DNA of 64,000 nt. Origin: Mimachlamys varia. Its lineage: Eukaryota; Mollusca; Bivalvia; Pectinida; Pectinidae. The position numbers and the translations under genes were made by a program. Numbering within the stretch: position 1 is the first letter of the stretch; each line of letters starts with the position of its first letter. The notes beneath the pieces were generated by a model. The model did no database searches. It was not told the DNA's origin and worked only from the letters and a program-made list of their open reading frames with translations. The stretch is taken from the NCBI GenBank assembly GCA_947623455.1, contig OX392528.1:54206322-54270321 (forward strand), written 5' to 3'. Shown here piece after piece: positions 15,401 through 22,925 of this stretch.

Positions 15401-18400
15401 GTTTTACTTCGTTTAAGGCTTATTTTTGCATGGTTATCAACTGGATTTTTTTTTTCAGAATATTTCAGAATCCCGAAAAAATTTCTGAACTTACGTATAT
15501 TGGGCCTTTAATATATTTGTGGCTTGCTATATAAAGGTGACAGAATGTATGATTTATGTCTAATTTTACCAACAGCTTTTATGTCTCAAAAAAATCTGTT
15601 TTTACAGTAGTATTTACCATTAGATGTCTCACATCAAATTTGTGTTAAAATTCCATAAAAGTCAAAGACAGATTTTCACAGACTATAGATGCTACACCAA
15701 ATATACCTGTATCATCGTATTTCGTCCGCTTCTTCAAGCTTGTATGAACATCTTTCTGCATTGTTGATGAGGATCTGCCTGTGATTGGTGCTTTGTCTTT
15801 TGGGGGTGGAGCTTTGACAGGGGGAGGAGCTACAGTATCAATGATAGGTATTCCTCCGGGATATTTGACAAGGCAAACATCAATGTCCTCCTCCTCCTCT
15901 GTCATTCCATCTTCGAATGATTTTCCCGTTGACACACGGGAAGTTACAGATTTTGTCGGAGAACTATTTGTATCTTCGTTACTAAAGGTAACGCTTTTTT
16001 CGTCTGGAACATTTTTTTCGGGAACTGTCGGTTGTTTGGCTGTCACATCTTCTTCTTCAGAATATGGTTCTGAGCAAAAAAGGAAAACATTTACAGGTGT
16101 ATGCCTGAGACATCAATAGGAGTTCCAAGAGACTATTTCAATAGTTTCATTTTTATATTTTTCTAATTGGAATTTATTATCGATAACTAATACTGATATT
16201 GGGGGAAAAGGCTATTTTAATCAAAGTACTGAACTAAAACTACTCTAAAAATATAGTCAAAGAAGAACTGGGTCAAAATTCTCAGACTCAATTGAGTCAC
16301 ACATGTATACTTATTTGTCAATTGACAAAAAAATTTACTTCTAAATAATACATACTTGTCTGTTCAATAAAGTATAATAACGATCTTATTTACTGATCCA
16401 TAAAACACAAGATGAACTCTTCCAATTCAAAGGTTAAAATAGTTATAATATGTCCTTATTCTTTACCAGGTCTTCTACCGTATTTCTCAAGCAAAAAGCC
16501 CCAGGGGCCAGTGCATTAAATTAAATAAAGTCAAAAAGGGGGGAGGGGGGGCTTATTGCAGGATATGAGCCTCACCATGACAAACATTGTCGATCGCCAC
16601 TATCACAAGCTACATATATAGATATTCACACAAAAACTCAAAATCTATTTTTACTCAAATCCTCTGTTAACACATTCAGTCCTGAAATTCCATAATGAAT
16701 TAGTCCAACCTTTGAATTGGAAGAGTTCAAATGTGTCTTCAGGGGTGAATGAGTTCCCCGGTAATAAAAACATGTCATACCTGTGCCAAGGTTTTCTGTG
16801 TCAGTCATTCCAGCATCTCCCATCAGCTCCACGAGCTCAGCCAGAATCTCCAAGTCTTCCGCCCCCTCTGACACCATATCATCAGCAGGCGTAATAGGGA
16901 CAGAAATGACTTTCGGAGTTTTCTTGTGAAGCCTGAGGAAATGAGGTCATATTTATATCAATATCTAATTTATCTATTGCAGTCACTTGTGAAGATTTCT
17001 ATAGCCACTTTAGCTCAATCAAAGTAATAACTGATATAATCAACAGATTTGACCCCTTTGACCTTAACTGGAGGTCAAGGTTTTTTTATTTGAACGAAAT
17101 TGACAGTCAGCAATCCTAGCTTCATGTAACTAAAGGTGAAATATCAACAGACCTTAAAACTATGGACAGAAAAGGACATTGAAGATGGATGTCAATATGA
17201 GAAAAGAGGTATAATTGGGAAATCATGACGGATGGAAATTAACATTATCTTAACAAACTAGAAAGTATTGTTCTATTTCCAACTATGTGCAAATTTTTTT
17301 TATTCATTTCTCTATCATTTTTATTTCTTAACAGGATATTGTCATATGATATAGATTCAATGATTATTAAATCTGACTGCAGACAAAATAAAATATACAT
17401 ATTGGTTCAGAACTTTACCAATTAAAAATTAAAAAGCCAGATGGTCAAAAATTCAAAAGAACTGTGCATGCAATGTGTGGATCAGCTAAGATGTTAAGTT
17501 CTACATATATCAGTATTATAATTACTACATACAACAAACAGCTATATACATACATGCTGACGGTGAGTTTGGGAGGCTCCAGCGCAGTCTGTTGGTTACG
17601 TTTCTGGATTTCTGTCTGGCGCTTCTGGTTGTCACGTTTAAATATTGTGGTTCTAAAACTTGTCATGGGACCACCATTGCTGGTTTTGGCGGATGGTGGT
17701 CGAGGAATAAGCGGACTCTGCACAAACAAGGAAGTTTAAAACAAATGTTAACAAGAGCAACGCAAGCGGAGGCATGATACGCCCGCCGTACCCTATCGGA
17801 AGTATAATGGTATGGAAACACAAAGAAAGTTCTGACACTTTCTACATATTATTCTGAAACCTTTTACATAATATTATAAAACTACATATGATACTAAGTC
17901 CTAAAGGGCCATAACTCTAGTAAATATTGTCAAATTAAACTGACATTCAGGAAAACACAGTTTCATGTCATAATGACTAAACCTAGCAAGTTTTGAAGAT
18001 ATCGATTGAAAATTGTAGGAGAAAATCTCCGGACAAACAACAATTTAAAATAGAAATGCATTTTCTATATATAAATGCATAATGTTACAATTGCAATTTT
18101 GCAACGCTGTTACGCGAAAAGTTGAAATAACTCAACAAAACCCGTAAAATATGTTAAATATTATAGATATTCGAAGTACCATACAAAATTTTAGAGGAAT
18201 TGAAGAAAAAGCAAAAAAGTTCTGACATTTTTTACATAAGGTCTGAAATTGCATCAGATACCGAGTTCCAAAGGGCCATAACTCTGGTAAATATTGTTGA
18301 AACAAACTGTTATTCAGGAAAACACAACTTCATGTCAAGATGATTAAGCCTAGAAAGTTTGAAAGATATCAGTTGAAAACTGTAGGAGAAGATCTCCGGA

Positions 18401-21400
18401 CAAAACAACAGTTTGCAACAGAAATGCATTTTCAACATAATGACTATATCTAACTATGAAATGCTGTTACGCAAAAAGTTGAAATTACTCAACAAAACCC
18501 GTAATATATGTTTAATATTATAGTTATTCGAAGTACCATACCAAATTTCAGAGGAATTAAAGAAAACACAAAAAAGTTCTGACGTTTTCTAAATAATGCC
18601 CGAAATTGCGCCCCAAAGGGCCATAACTCTTGTGAATATTCTCGAATCGAATTGTCTGTCAGGAAAACACAACTTCATGTTATGGTGGTTACGCCTAGCA
18701 AGTTTGAAAGAAATCGGTTGAAAACTGTAGGAGGAGATCTCCGGACAAACAAAAGTTTACGACGGACGTACGGACGAACGGACAACACCATACCATAATA
18801 CATCCCGTCATTTTTGACGGGCGTATAAAAACTATTACAGCTATATATAATGTCCGAACAAATTAAGCTTTGTAAAATTTGGATGGATTTAAATAAAAGA
18901 AAAATTAACTTCCACATCTCTTATTGTTTCTCATAAATAAAACTACACCCATCATTTCACTGAAGATTAAAAAAGCATCTTTAACCGGTTAAATCTACTA
19001 GGGCTGGGCAGTTTTACCGGTATACCGTGGTATAAAGTTGCGATGGTACGTACCATGGTACATTAGTCCTGTACCGGTTTTTTGGGGACTTTCATTTAAC
19101 TTATCAAAGAACTTTTTGTTACATAGATCAATTGGAATTCCAATATGGTTTATTTAAAATTTCCTACAAGTTTGCTGATCAACTAGCTATAGGACAGACA
19201 TAGCTTCACTCAAACAATATTAGAGGATAACACAAAGAGAAACTTATCTGACAGGCCTCTTGTTGATTGGCTTCAGAACAAAAACAGCCAGAGACCTTTA
19301 GCTAGCTCAAACATTCAATCAAGGTGGTATACCATGGTACGTACCACAGTATTTGCCTAAATACTGTGGTACTTTTGATTTTGTGGTACCCAGCTTTAAA
19401 ATCTACCTAGTGTTACATTACCTGTCGCATCGGACCTGGAGAACCATTGACAACAGATGGTTTCTTTATAGCCGGACCAGTGTTTTCAGCTTCCTGTTTA
19501 TTTTCCCTGGGTGAAGCTTTCACCATTCGGAACACGTCTGCATTATGAGGCCTGTCTACAAGTCTCTCCATCAGATCTAGATGTTTCCCAGCATGCATTC
19601 CTTTACGTTGTTGCTTTCCTAACTCCTCTACGGTTTTTGCCCGTTCTAGAGCTGACCCTGGAGCGAAACTGACAACTTTGGATGCCTGGTTGCCGGACTT
19701 ATGGGCCTGTAAAAGGTCCTGATCTGTGATGTCCTGGTTGATGATGGTAGACTCTGAATACTGGCTCTGACTGGCATAGCTAGCCCGAGACTCGCCTCTT
19801 GCTTCAGACATCTTGTCGATTTTTTCTAACACTTCAATGTATGGTCATCTGGAAAATTATTTGAAGGATTAGTTGATAATTCTTACTCAAAATTTTCATA
19901 GTTTTGAATGATTTATTATTAACAAATTTATCAATCTGCAGTTAATTTATGGCTTATTAAACTCTTAATTTCACAATGATTATGATTTTTTTTTAAATGA
20001 AATTTACAAAACAAATAATCTGTAACTATAATTATTTCATGATTTTTTTTGCAGATATTTTTAGTGTAGGGATAAATCGTGTGCATCCTGAAAATACCTC
20101 TTGAATTTTTGGAAATAGAAAAAAAATTAACATTGTTGGCCCCATTGTTCTGGTAATACAAATGAAAAATAACTGTAGATTAATCACTGTGAAAAAATAA
20201 TATATGAAATCTATAAACAATGATCATAATTATGATGACAACAGGGGCGTAAGCTTCCTATATGTGGGTGCATACACATAATTTTCCTTAAAAAACCCAT
20301 TAAAAATACATTTGTAATAAAATATGAGACTAAACGTGTATAGTACAAGAAAATTAGTTTATTCTTTAATTCAATTTACCTGAAAATTGGCACTAGAACA
20401 TGTTAAAATGCTCCAAAGACCTTTAGGAAATCAATTTTTTTTCTAGGGAGACACCCCCCATCCCCCCAGAACCCCCGCTTGTACCCACCCCCTCTTAACG
20501 CTTCAAAATGCTGTCTTCGGCACCAAATCTGTGAACAAACTAACAAAACAGCCCTAGCTAAGCCACTAAACAAGTATGAAGCTTGTCATTGTCATTTGGT
20601 CTAGGCCTAGGGCACACTACATGTAGTTAATTTTTTACATCTGCAAGCTGGCATACAGATCTCGATCAACGTTCTTGATCAACATCATCAGAAAATATTA
20701 TTCATATTCCATACATGTAGGCTTCAATGAATGGTCAATGGATTTATTTAGACTTTTATGTGATCAGAATTAATGAACATAACAGGGCAGGAAAACATAG
20801 TTGTCAACCTCTGAAACTGCCAATGAGGGAGACCTCCTCTTTCCATATTTCCAATGAGGGAGAAAGTGCGTGAAATGTGTCTGAAACTGCATTGCTCAAT
20901 TTGTCTTTCGATTCCCTGATTATGTATCAAAATAACTTAACAAAGTATTCATTTGATCCAGATACACCTATTATGGTCATTACACATATATTGTAGTAGC
21001 TATATCTACAGTAAGGATCTCATTTGACCACAAGATGTAGATTTTGAATTATGTGTGTTTTGACTTAAATGAGGGAGATGTCGAGGGAGATTGGTAAATT
21101 TGGTCAAAGTGAGGAAGGGTTGACAGGTATGGGAAAAATGCAGTCAGACCACAGTCTGAAGGATTCTGCTTTTCCGATCCGCTAAATATTGGTTATAACT
21201 GTTGCAAGTGGATTGATCCAACATTTTAAAATCAACACCAATATATATGCGGACCAGATAGTCTGAACCCTTTGAACTAGGCAAACTCATGTTCGAATCC
21301 AGAACCTTTCTAAGTTTAGACAGATATACTCCGCCAATATTGCTACAAAACCACTCATGAACTGACACAACACCGAAAATCTACACATTTGTTTACAAAA

Positions 21401-21860
21401 AAAAGTACTGGATTTTTTTTATAGATAAACCAGCACATCTTAAATGACGTTGAAAATGATATCTTTACTGTCCTATAATACATGAGCAGAAATTAGCAAA
21501 GAATATAGAGCTATGTTATGTTAATCAATATCTATACAGTGGATCCTGACACTGACTTTACAGTTACTGGCATTTGGTGATGTTTTCGTGCATGCTTCGT
21601 GGGCATACAAACTCACCTGTCAGTACGAATCGTGTGCATGTGAAACCATAAATGGACGTTCAATACAATATTTGACTACTTGGTACATGATATTTGTCAA
21701 TGACAACTCATCTAATACTCGATAATTATATTACCATTCACATCATCGTTATGGTCGTGTTCAAACACCGCCGTAGTCCGCCATGATAGTTTACATGTAT
21801 CTTGGCAATACCCAGCATGCTTTGCTGTTATGGATCGAACGAATCAATTTCGCGGGAAAT
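316..21860 (-). CDS. Axonemal dynein heavy chain, N-terminal tail (partial, continues left of window)
   Basis: Fifteen coding exons on the minus strand join without a phase break into 838 codons: 19811-19422, 17717-17554, 16932-16781, 16069-15707, 14739-14713, 12934-12789, 12335-12168, 11534-11419, 10746-10684, 9806-9539, 9205-9028, 8549-8365, 6869-6789, 5490-5417 and 454-316. Residues 1-365 are low-complexity, Ser/Glu/Pro-rich and probably disordered. From about 415 the protein looks like a dynein heavy-chain tail: a YDPYDLQVVS motif followed by VYYTITASFIT, then LWERRLFYMIYQLPVFVKFR running into LWKTFKMWKRNVRLQK, then a helical segment. Dynein heavy chains are the motor subunits of ciliary and flagellar arms; the tail binds intermediate chains and docks on the microtubule. 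The AAA motor would lie beyond the left edge, so the paralogue is unproven; a DNAH6/DNAH14-type inner-arm chain is my best guess. Residues about 640-800 hold Lys/Glu/Pro/Asp-rich inserts. The far end given here includes a putative 5' UTR exon. Confidence 0.65.
791..1032. mobile_element. MITE with ~45-bp terminal inverted repeats (GGGYCC-TTGTTCAAA type)
   Basis: The left end cagggtccagttgttcaaaa pairs with the right end, whose reverse complement begins ctgggcccgattgttcaaag. The pairing continues through 'gattagct-aatca' for about 45 bp. No coding capacity. Intronic in the dynein gene. I saw no clear target-site duplication, so the superfamily is open. Confidence 0.75.
1090..1172. repeat. 83-bp palindromic repeat, copy 1 (ctcattcacccctgaa family)
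   Basis: Starts ctcattcacccctgaag and ends with the near inverted complement ttcaggggtgactgag; the inner part also pairs (ttccaatttaaaggttggaa). Related copies lie at 16672-16753, 33445-33528, 42021-42112 and 59965-60046, with fragments near 11627 and 16412. Small enough to fold as a single hairpin. Confidence 0.8.
1173..2327. other. Dynein intron, nothing specific seen
   Basis: AT-rich intron sequence without a usable exon, a long inverted repeat or a clear tandem structure. Confidence 0.6.
2328..2496. mobile_element. pogo/Tc1-like MITE, copy 1
   Basis: The left end cagtaaaacctcacttattt matches the inverse of the right end aagtggggttttactg. Copies at 7173-7345 and about 30587-30768 share the interior (a 'cctcaaactattgatcaggtccc' block). 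CAGT termini, and TA duplication at the 7.2 kb copy, fit the pogo branch of Tc1/mariner. Non-coding. Confidence 0.8.
2705..3565. repeat. Tandem array, 131/139-bp unit, about 6-7 copies
   Basis: The landmark acaaagggtctgtatcatgc recurs at about 2719, 2821, 2952, 3091, 3230, 3361 and 3492, giving spacings of 102, 131, 139, 139, 131 and 131. The 139-bp units carry an extra 8 bp around 'caatcact'. The first and last units share a different 3' part (acccattttcaaaatatata), so the array seems to have grown inside one older duplication. Intronic. Confidence 0.85.
3566..4555. other. Dynein intron, nothing specific seen
   Basis: AT-rich sequence. The 77-codon open stretch on the minus strand at 4014-4247 has no recognisable similarity and no splice context, so I do not call it. 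Confidence 0.55.
4560..5100. repeat. Tandem array, ~111-bp unit, about 4 copies plus a degenerate edge
   Basis: cacaaactta recurs at 4681, 4790, 4901 and 5012, giving a period of 109-111. Units contain aggagaaacagattcacaaa and ccttctaaaaggtggctatg. Because 111 = 3 x 37, one plus-strand frame stays open through the array (4710-5108); that is a by-product of the period and not a gene. Confidence 0.85.
5138..5383 (+). mobile_element. tRNA-derived SINE with 12-bp target-site duplication
   Basis: A tRNA-like head (gtggtcaagtgttgcagtag; B-box-like gggtttgattcc near 5192) is followed by a conserved-looking core (ttttctccgagtactccagt) and an A-rich end (aaataaataaagttt). The direct repeat AAAAGCTTCTCC flanks it at 5126-5137 and 5384-5395, supporting LINE-driven retroposition. 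The core resembles the domain shared by metazoan MetaSINEs, from memory only. It sits 22 bp from the splice donor of exon 5417-5490. Confidence 0.85.
5417..5490 (-). CDS. Dynein heavy chain exon (Asp/Ser-rich linker)
   Basis: Acceptor tttacag|GGAAG and donor CCAG|gtaagt; phase 0 in, phase 2 out. Encodes GSRHGSDPDDDTETMSTMSR and a few more residues. It is a polar, acidic linker and not a typical dynein helix. Confidence 0.55.
5500..6785. other. Dynein intron with a weak repeat near 6030-6140
   Basis: AT-rich intron. At about 6030-6140 the pair 'aataagcccacccc' and 'cccgggcttattgtaggata' resembles the repeat at 12963-13085 and 16474-16600. Nothing else is supported. Confidence 0.45.
6789..6869 (-). 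CDS. Dynein heavy chain exon (Pro/Glu-rich linker)
   Basis: Acceptor tattag|GCGTCG; donor ATG|gtagac (an alternative in-phase donor CCT|gtgaaa lies 9 bp earlier). Encodes 27 residues including KGSTPEPEEEEVPQKP. Phase 0 at both ends, so the exon could be skipped without shifting the frame. Confidence 0.5.
7173..7345. mobile_element. pogo/Tc1-like MITE, copy 2, with TA duplication
   Basis: Starts cagtaaaac and ends gtggggttttactg, flanked on both sides by TA. The interior matches the copy at 2328-2496. This copy gives the clearest ends for the family. Confidence 0.8.
7346..8140. other. Dynein intron, nothing specific seen
   Basis: AT-rich; a short imperfect duplication ('tttctgac-aagtagt') lies near 7759-7795. 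No exon is supported. Confidence 0.5.
8145..8340. repeat. Short degenerate tandem repeat beside an exon
   Basis: 'actcagtaaaataactcacc' occurs at about 8189, 8230 and 8305, with 'cacaaact' after each and related 'ggtaac' spacers. It abuts the downstream side of exon 8365-8549. Confidence 0.65.
8365..8549 (-). CDS. Dynein heavy chain tail exon
   Basis: Acceptor ccccag|TGCTAA and donor AAAAG|gtgggt; phase 1 in, phase 0 out. Encodes about 62 residues, including KPLYAEIAEWRKILNRLAGF and a following Leu/Arg-rich helix, then an acidic end (TDEDEEK). The amphipathic pattern suits the helical bundles of dynein tails. Confidence 0.65.
9028..9205 (-). CDS. Dynein heavy chain exon (charged insert)
   Basis: Acceptor attag|ACTGTG and donor AAA A|gtaagt; phase 0 in, phase 1 out. 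Encodes 59 residues with Lys/Glu/Pro-rich runs such as KEPKEEAKVV and PEVKKKPEEKK. This looks like a disordered insert between helical parts of the tail. Confidence 0.6.
9539..9806 (-). CDS. Dynein heavy chain tail exon (long helical segment)
   Basis: Acceptor tttatag|AACAGT and donor TGTGCA|gtaagt; phase 2 in, phase 0 out. Encodes about 89 residues: LYKSLFVANEVLQGCLIHVR, then a loop, then a coiled segment of FREIQEKQGKLALEKLNALR type. The Leu-rich helix directly after the W-K-N-V-R exon is the usual order in axonemal dynein tails. Confidence 0.7.
9872..10045. mobile_element. MITE with CAGT ends and TA duplication
   Basis: Starts cagtgaaacacatttataa and ends ataaacgtgttttactg; TA flanks both sides. 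Its termini resemble the pogo-like family at 2328 and 7173, but the interior differs, so it is a related second family. Confidence 0.75.
10684..10746 (-). CDS. Dynein heavy chain tail exon (W-K-N-V-R motif)
   Basis: Acceptor ctccag|GTTATG and donor GCAA|gtacgt; phase 2 in, phase 2 out. Encodes LWKTFKMWKRNVRLQKSAQS. The F-x-x-W-x-x-N-V-R core is the most dynein-like short motif in the window. Confidence 0.7.
11085..11210. mobile_element. MITE remnant (related to the outer element at 61.9 kb)
   Basis: Contains 'gagttacgtgagtttgaata' and 'caagttcaagataatgaggttcaat', which match the 3' arm of the element ending at 62552 (acatgagtttgagataacaa, then ggttcaactg). No clean left end. Confidence 0.5.
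11419..11534 (-). CDS. Dynein heavy chain tail exon
   Basis: Acceptor attcag|TGTACA and donor TTTAG|gtgagg; phase 0 in, phase 2 out. Encodes 38 residues ending in WWLWERRLFYMIYQLPVFVK. The aromatic-rich 'W-x-x-E-x-x-x-F-x-x-I-x-x-L-P-x-F' stretch is typical of dynein tails upstream of the W-K-N-V-R motif. Confidence 0.7.
11985..12129 (-). mobile_element. tRNA-derived SINE, truncated, minus orientation
   Basis: On the minus strand the sequence begins with a Ser/Leu-tRNA-like head (gtggccaagtggttaaggtg), followed by a region containing 'ggtactccagcgttcttcca'. It matches the SINE class at 26085, 37687 and 60618. It lies 39 bp from the donor of exon 12168-12335. Confidence 0.65.
12168..12335 (-). 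CDS. Dynein heavy chain tail exon (YDPYDL motif)
   Basis: Acceptor tgcag|GTGGG and donor ATG|gtaagt; phase 0 at both ends, 56 codons. Encodes YKVDDGEFLYCLPKWRKNRR, YDPYDLQVVSANTA and VYYTITASFIT. The YDPYDL...V/VS and YYT-S patterns are recurrent in the N-terminal region of inner-arm axonemal dynein heavy chains. Confidence 0.7.
12510..12710. repeat. AT-rich tandem repeat, ~92-bp unit
   Basis: 'gatatttaaattt-tg-catatttgaatatttatggcatatttggatattcataaggtattt' is present at about 12543 and again at 12635, with weaker flanking copies. Intronic. Confidence 0.75.
12789..12934 (-). CDS. Dynein heavy chain exon
   Basis: Acceptor ctgtag|TCCCTG and donor AATGCT|gtatgt; phase 1 in, phase 0 out. Encodes VPENDDVLSNLIRLRERLGW and then TEIPRHAPGCKASMMSLRNI. 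It precedes the YDPYDL exon in frame. Confidence 0.65.
12963..13085. repeat. Interspersed repeat, copy A (gggcttattaccggatatga)
   Basis: The blocks 'ccagggggccagcacattaaataaa' and 'gtgggcttattaccggatatgagcc-ca-catgac-aacatt' recur at 16474-16600. Both copies sit just upstream or downstream of dynein exons. Family unknown. Confidence 0.7.
13888..14289. mobile_element. hAT-type non-autonomous transposon, copy 1
   Basis: 402 bp with ends tagggctgggc and cccagctcta (inverse tagagctggg). It is flanked by an exact 8-bp duplication ATTAAATA (13880-13887 and 14290-14297), the hallmark of hAT insertion. Inside are repeated 'taccgtggta' blocks in both orientations. A second copy lies at 18999-19398. 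No transposase. Confidence 0.93.
14713..14739 (-). CDS. Dynein heavy chain 27-nt microexon
   Basis: Acceptor tactttag|TCCGCG and donor ATTTG|gtaaga enclose 27 nt. Phase 1 on both sides lets it fit exactly between exons 16069-15707 and 12934-12789, adding VRELEGITF. The two neighbours also join directly in frame, so it may be a cassette exon. Confidence 0.55.
15121..15507. mobile_element. TTAA-flanked MITE, copy A
   Basis: 387 bp, flanked by TTAA at 15117-15120 and 15508-15511. Ends are aggtccaatatacataactt and the near inverse ttacgtatattgggcct. TTAA duplication suggests a piggyBac-like transposase in trans. Copies: 22172-22554, 50863-51246, and a degraded one at about 57261-57574. Confidence 0.9.
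15707..16069 (-). CDS. Dynein heavy chain exon (disordered N-terminal region)
   Basis: Acceptor gctcag|AACCAT and donor ACAG|gtatat; phase 1 at both ends, 121 codons. Contains EEEDIDVCLVKYPGGIPIID, then PPPVKAPPPKDKAPI and Ser/Thr-rich stretches (TSRVSTGKSFEDG). Low complexity; no domain recognised. Confidence 0.65.
16474..16600. repeat. Interspersed repeat, copy B (gggcttattgcaggatatga)
   Basis: Matches 12963-13085 across 'ccaggggccagtgcattaaa' and 'gggcttattgcaggatatgagcc', with a G-rich run in the middle. Intronic. Confidence 0.65.
16672..16753. repeat. 83-bp palindromic repeat, copy 2
   Basis: Runs from cattcagtcctgaaattcca to cttcaggggtgaatgag, with 'ccaacctttgaattggaaga' in the middle. 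It lies 28 bp from the donor of exon 16781-16932. Confidence 0.75.
16781..16932 (-). CDS. Dynein heavy chain exon
   Basis: Acceptor cctcag|GCTTCA and donor ACAG|gtatga; phase 2 in, phase 1 out. Encodes KKTPKVISVPITPADDMVSE followed by an acidic helix (EDLEILAELVELMGDAGMTD). Confidence 0.65.
17554..17717 (-). CDS. Dynein heavy chain exon
   Basis: Acceptor gtgcag|AGTCCG and donor AGCAT|gtatgt; phase 0 in, phase 2 out. Encodes SPLIPRPPSAKTSNGG and then a basic stretch (KRDNQKRQTEIQKRNQQ). Probably disordered or coiled. Confidence 0.65.
17775..18828. mobile_element. Interspersed element with a triplicated internal module
   Basis: Starts near gatacgcccgccg and ends near gacgggcgtat, giving short inverted ends (atacgcccgYc). 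The block with 'aaagggccataactct', 'aggaaaacac-a-ttcatgt' and 'gatctccggacaaac' occurs three times (landmark at about 17904, 18269 and 18613; spacing about 365 and 344). No coding capacity. It abuts exon 17554-17717. Family unknown; the style is common in mollusc genomes, from memory. Confidence 0.75.
18999..19398. mobile_element. hAT-type non-autonomous transposon, copy 2
   Basis: 400 bp with ends tagggctgggc and cccagcttta, flanked by an exact 8-bp duplication AAATCTAC (18991-18998 and 19399-19406). Near-identical to the copy at 13888-14289 over most of its length. The duplication stops 15 bp from the end of the first coding exon (19422). Confidence 0.93.
19422..19811 (-). CDS. Dynein heavy chain first coding exon
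   Basis: The ATG at 19811-19809 is chosen because the same frame has a TGA upstream at 19847-19845 in the same exon. Encodes 130 residues, beginning MSEARGESRASYASQSQYSE, then Lys/Glu-rich sequence with KQQRKGMHAGKHLDLMERLV, ending SPGPMRQ. Donor CGACAG|gtaatg. The exon's acceptor (tttccag) is at 19849; a four-codon upstream ORF (ATG at 19848) precedes the start. Confidence 0.7.
20225..20520. other. Intron 1 sequence with a possible degraded element
   Basis: 'caggggcgtaagcttcc' near 20242 and a C-rich block at 20452-20500 suggest an old transposon, but I cannot define both ends. Confidence 0.3.
20802..21135. repeat. Interspersed repeat, copy 1 (gaaacctccaatgagggaga type)
   Basis: Runs from 'gttgtcaacctctgaaactg' to 'agggttgacaggtatg'. 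Shared blocks with 43100-43625 and 61590-61907 include 'gtattcatttgatccagata' and 'catttgaccacaagatgtag'. About 330 bp; no coding capacity seen. Confidence 0.8.
21735..21860 (-). other. Putative 5' UTR exon and start region of the dynein gene
   Basis: On the minus strand a GC-richer stretch ends in AATG|gtaata at 21735/21734. It contains ATGGCGGACTACGGCGGTGT followed directly by a stop, a 7-codon upstream ORF. This is the best candidate first exon upstream of the acceptor at 19849. The transcription start is not defined; inference only. Confidence 0.4.
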
Positions 21861-22171
21861 ACAAATTAGCACGAGGTGTAGGAAACACACTAGCCCGTCT
21901 AAGACATCATTTCTTTTTACTGAAATGAAAGTGGAAATATGCCAGATGCCTATAATTAATTGACATTATATAGCTACAACCCATTAAAAACACCTCTCCT
22001 CAATATTGGATTTGGTTTATTTTCTGCAAACAGAAATAGGGCTTGCAAGCCACCCATTGGTTTAAAATGGTACAGTTTAATTCATTTTTCGACATTAGTT
22101 GTTTCTAAGTCCGTGGTTGTATTTGTTACTAATTTAAAAGGTGCAGCATGTGTGTGTTACGTCATCTTTAA

Positions 22172-22554
22172 AGGCCCAATATACGTAACTTTCGGCAAAA
22201 CTTGATGCGAAAATCAAGCCTAATAACTTATTATTTTTATAGATTTAGTTAAGATTAACTGATATCAGCAATATCCAAGATTACTTCTTACGCGGTAACC
22301 GGTACGGCAGCAGTTGAAACTCGGTATTTGTAAACACGCGACCATTTTGACTGTCTTCTACCTGCGGTTTGTTATTGAAGTGGGCCCCACCTGAATTATT
22401 TTCAGTTCTTTGGATTTTTCTGTCAGGAGTTTCTTGTTAGTTACCGCTGATGTTTACTTCGTTTTAGGCTTATTTTTGCATGGTTATCAACTGCATTTTT
22501 TTCAGAATTTTTCAGATTGACGAAAAATTTACTGAAGTTACTTATATTGGGCCT
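22172..22554. mobile_element. TTAA-flanked MITE, copy B
   Basis: 383 bp between TTAA at 22168-22171 and 22555-22558. Left end aggcccaatatacgtaactt; right end inverse (cttatattgggcct). Closely matches copy A throughout. Confidence 0.9.
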
Positions 22555-22763
22555 TTAATGATAAGGGATGGCAGACTCTGCTGGTGGCTTTTCCCGAGTT
22601 TTGCTGGAGCCTCCATAGAGCTCTACAGTTAATCTCATTTGAGTAGTGGCATGGTACATAATATGTACACATTTTCGCAGTACACGATTTTAAAATATTC
22701 AGAACTAGTTTAATTTTACTTTTAAATTTATAAATTAAAGGGGTTTCACGCACTTGGCCCTTC

Positions 22764-22925
22764 TGCTTCTACATTAGTTTAGAAATTTTGGATTCCCACC
22801 TCCACTCAAGAGTCCTAGGAGGACGAAACAGCTGTATGATGCAGTTTAATTTTCATTTTTTCGGCACACTGTATCTATTAACAGATTTAAAAGATGCAGC
22901 ATATGTGTGCGTTACGTCATCTTTA
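22764..22925. repeat. Interspersed repeat (gaggacgaaacagct)
   Basis: Blocks 'ctgcttctacattagtt', 'gaggacgaaacagctgtatg' and 'aaagatgcagcatatgtgtg' recur at 45907-46087. The last block also occurs at 22137-22167, directly beside TTAA MITE copy B. Family unknown. Confidence 0.7.
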
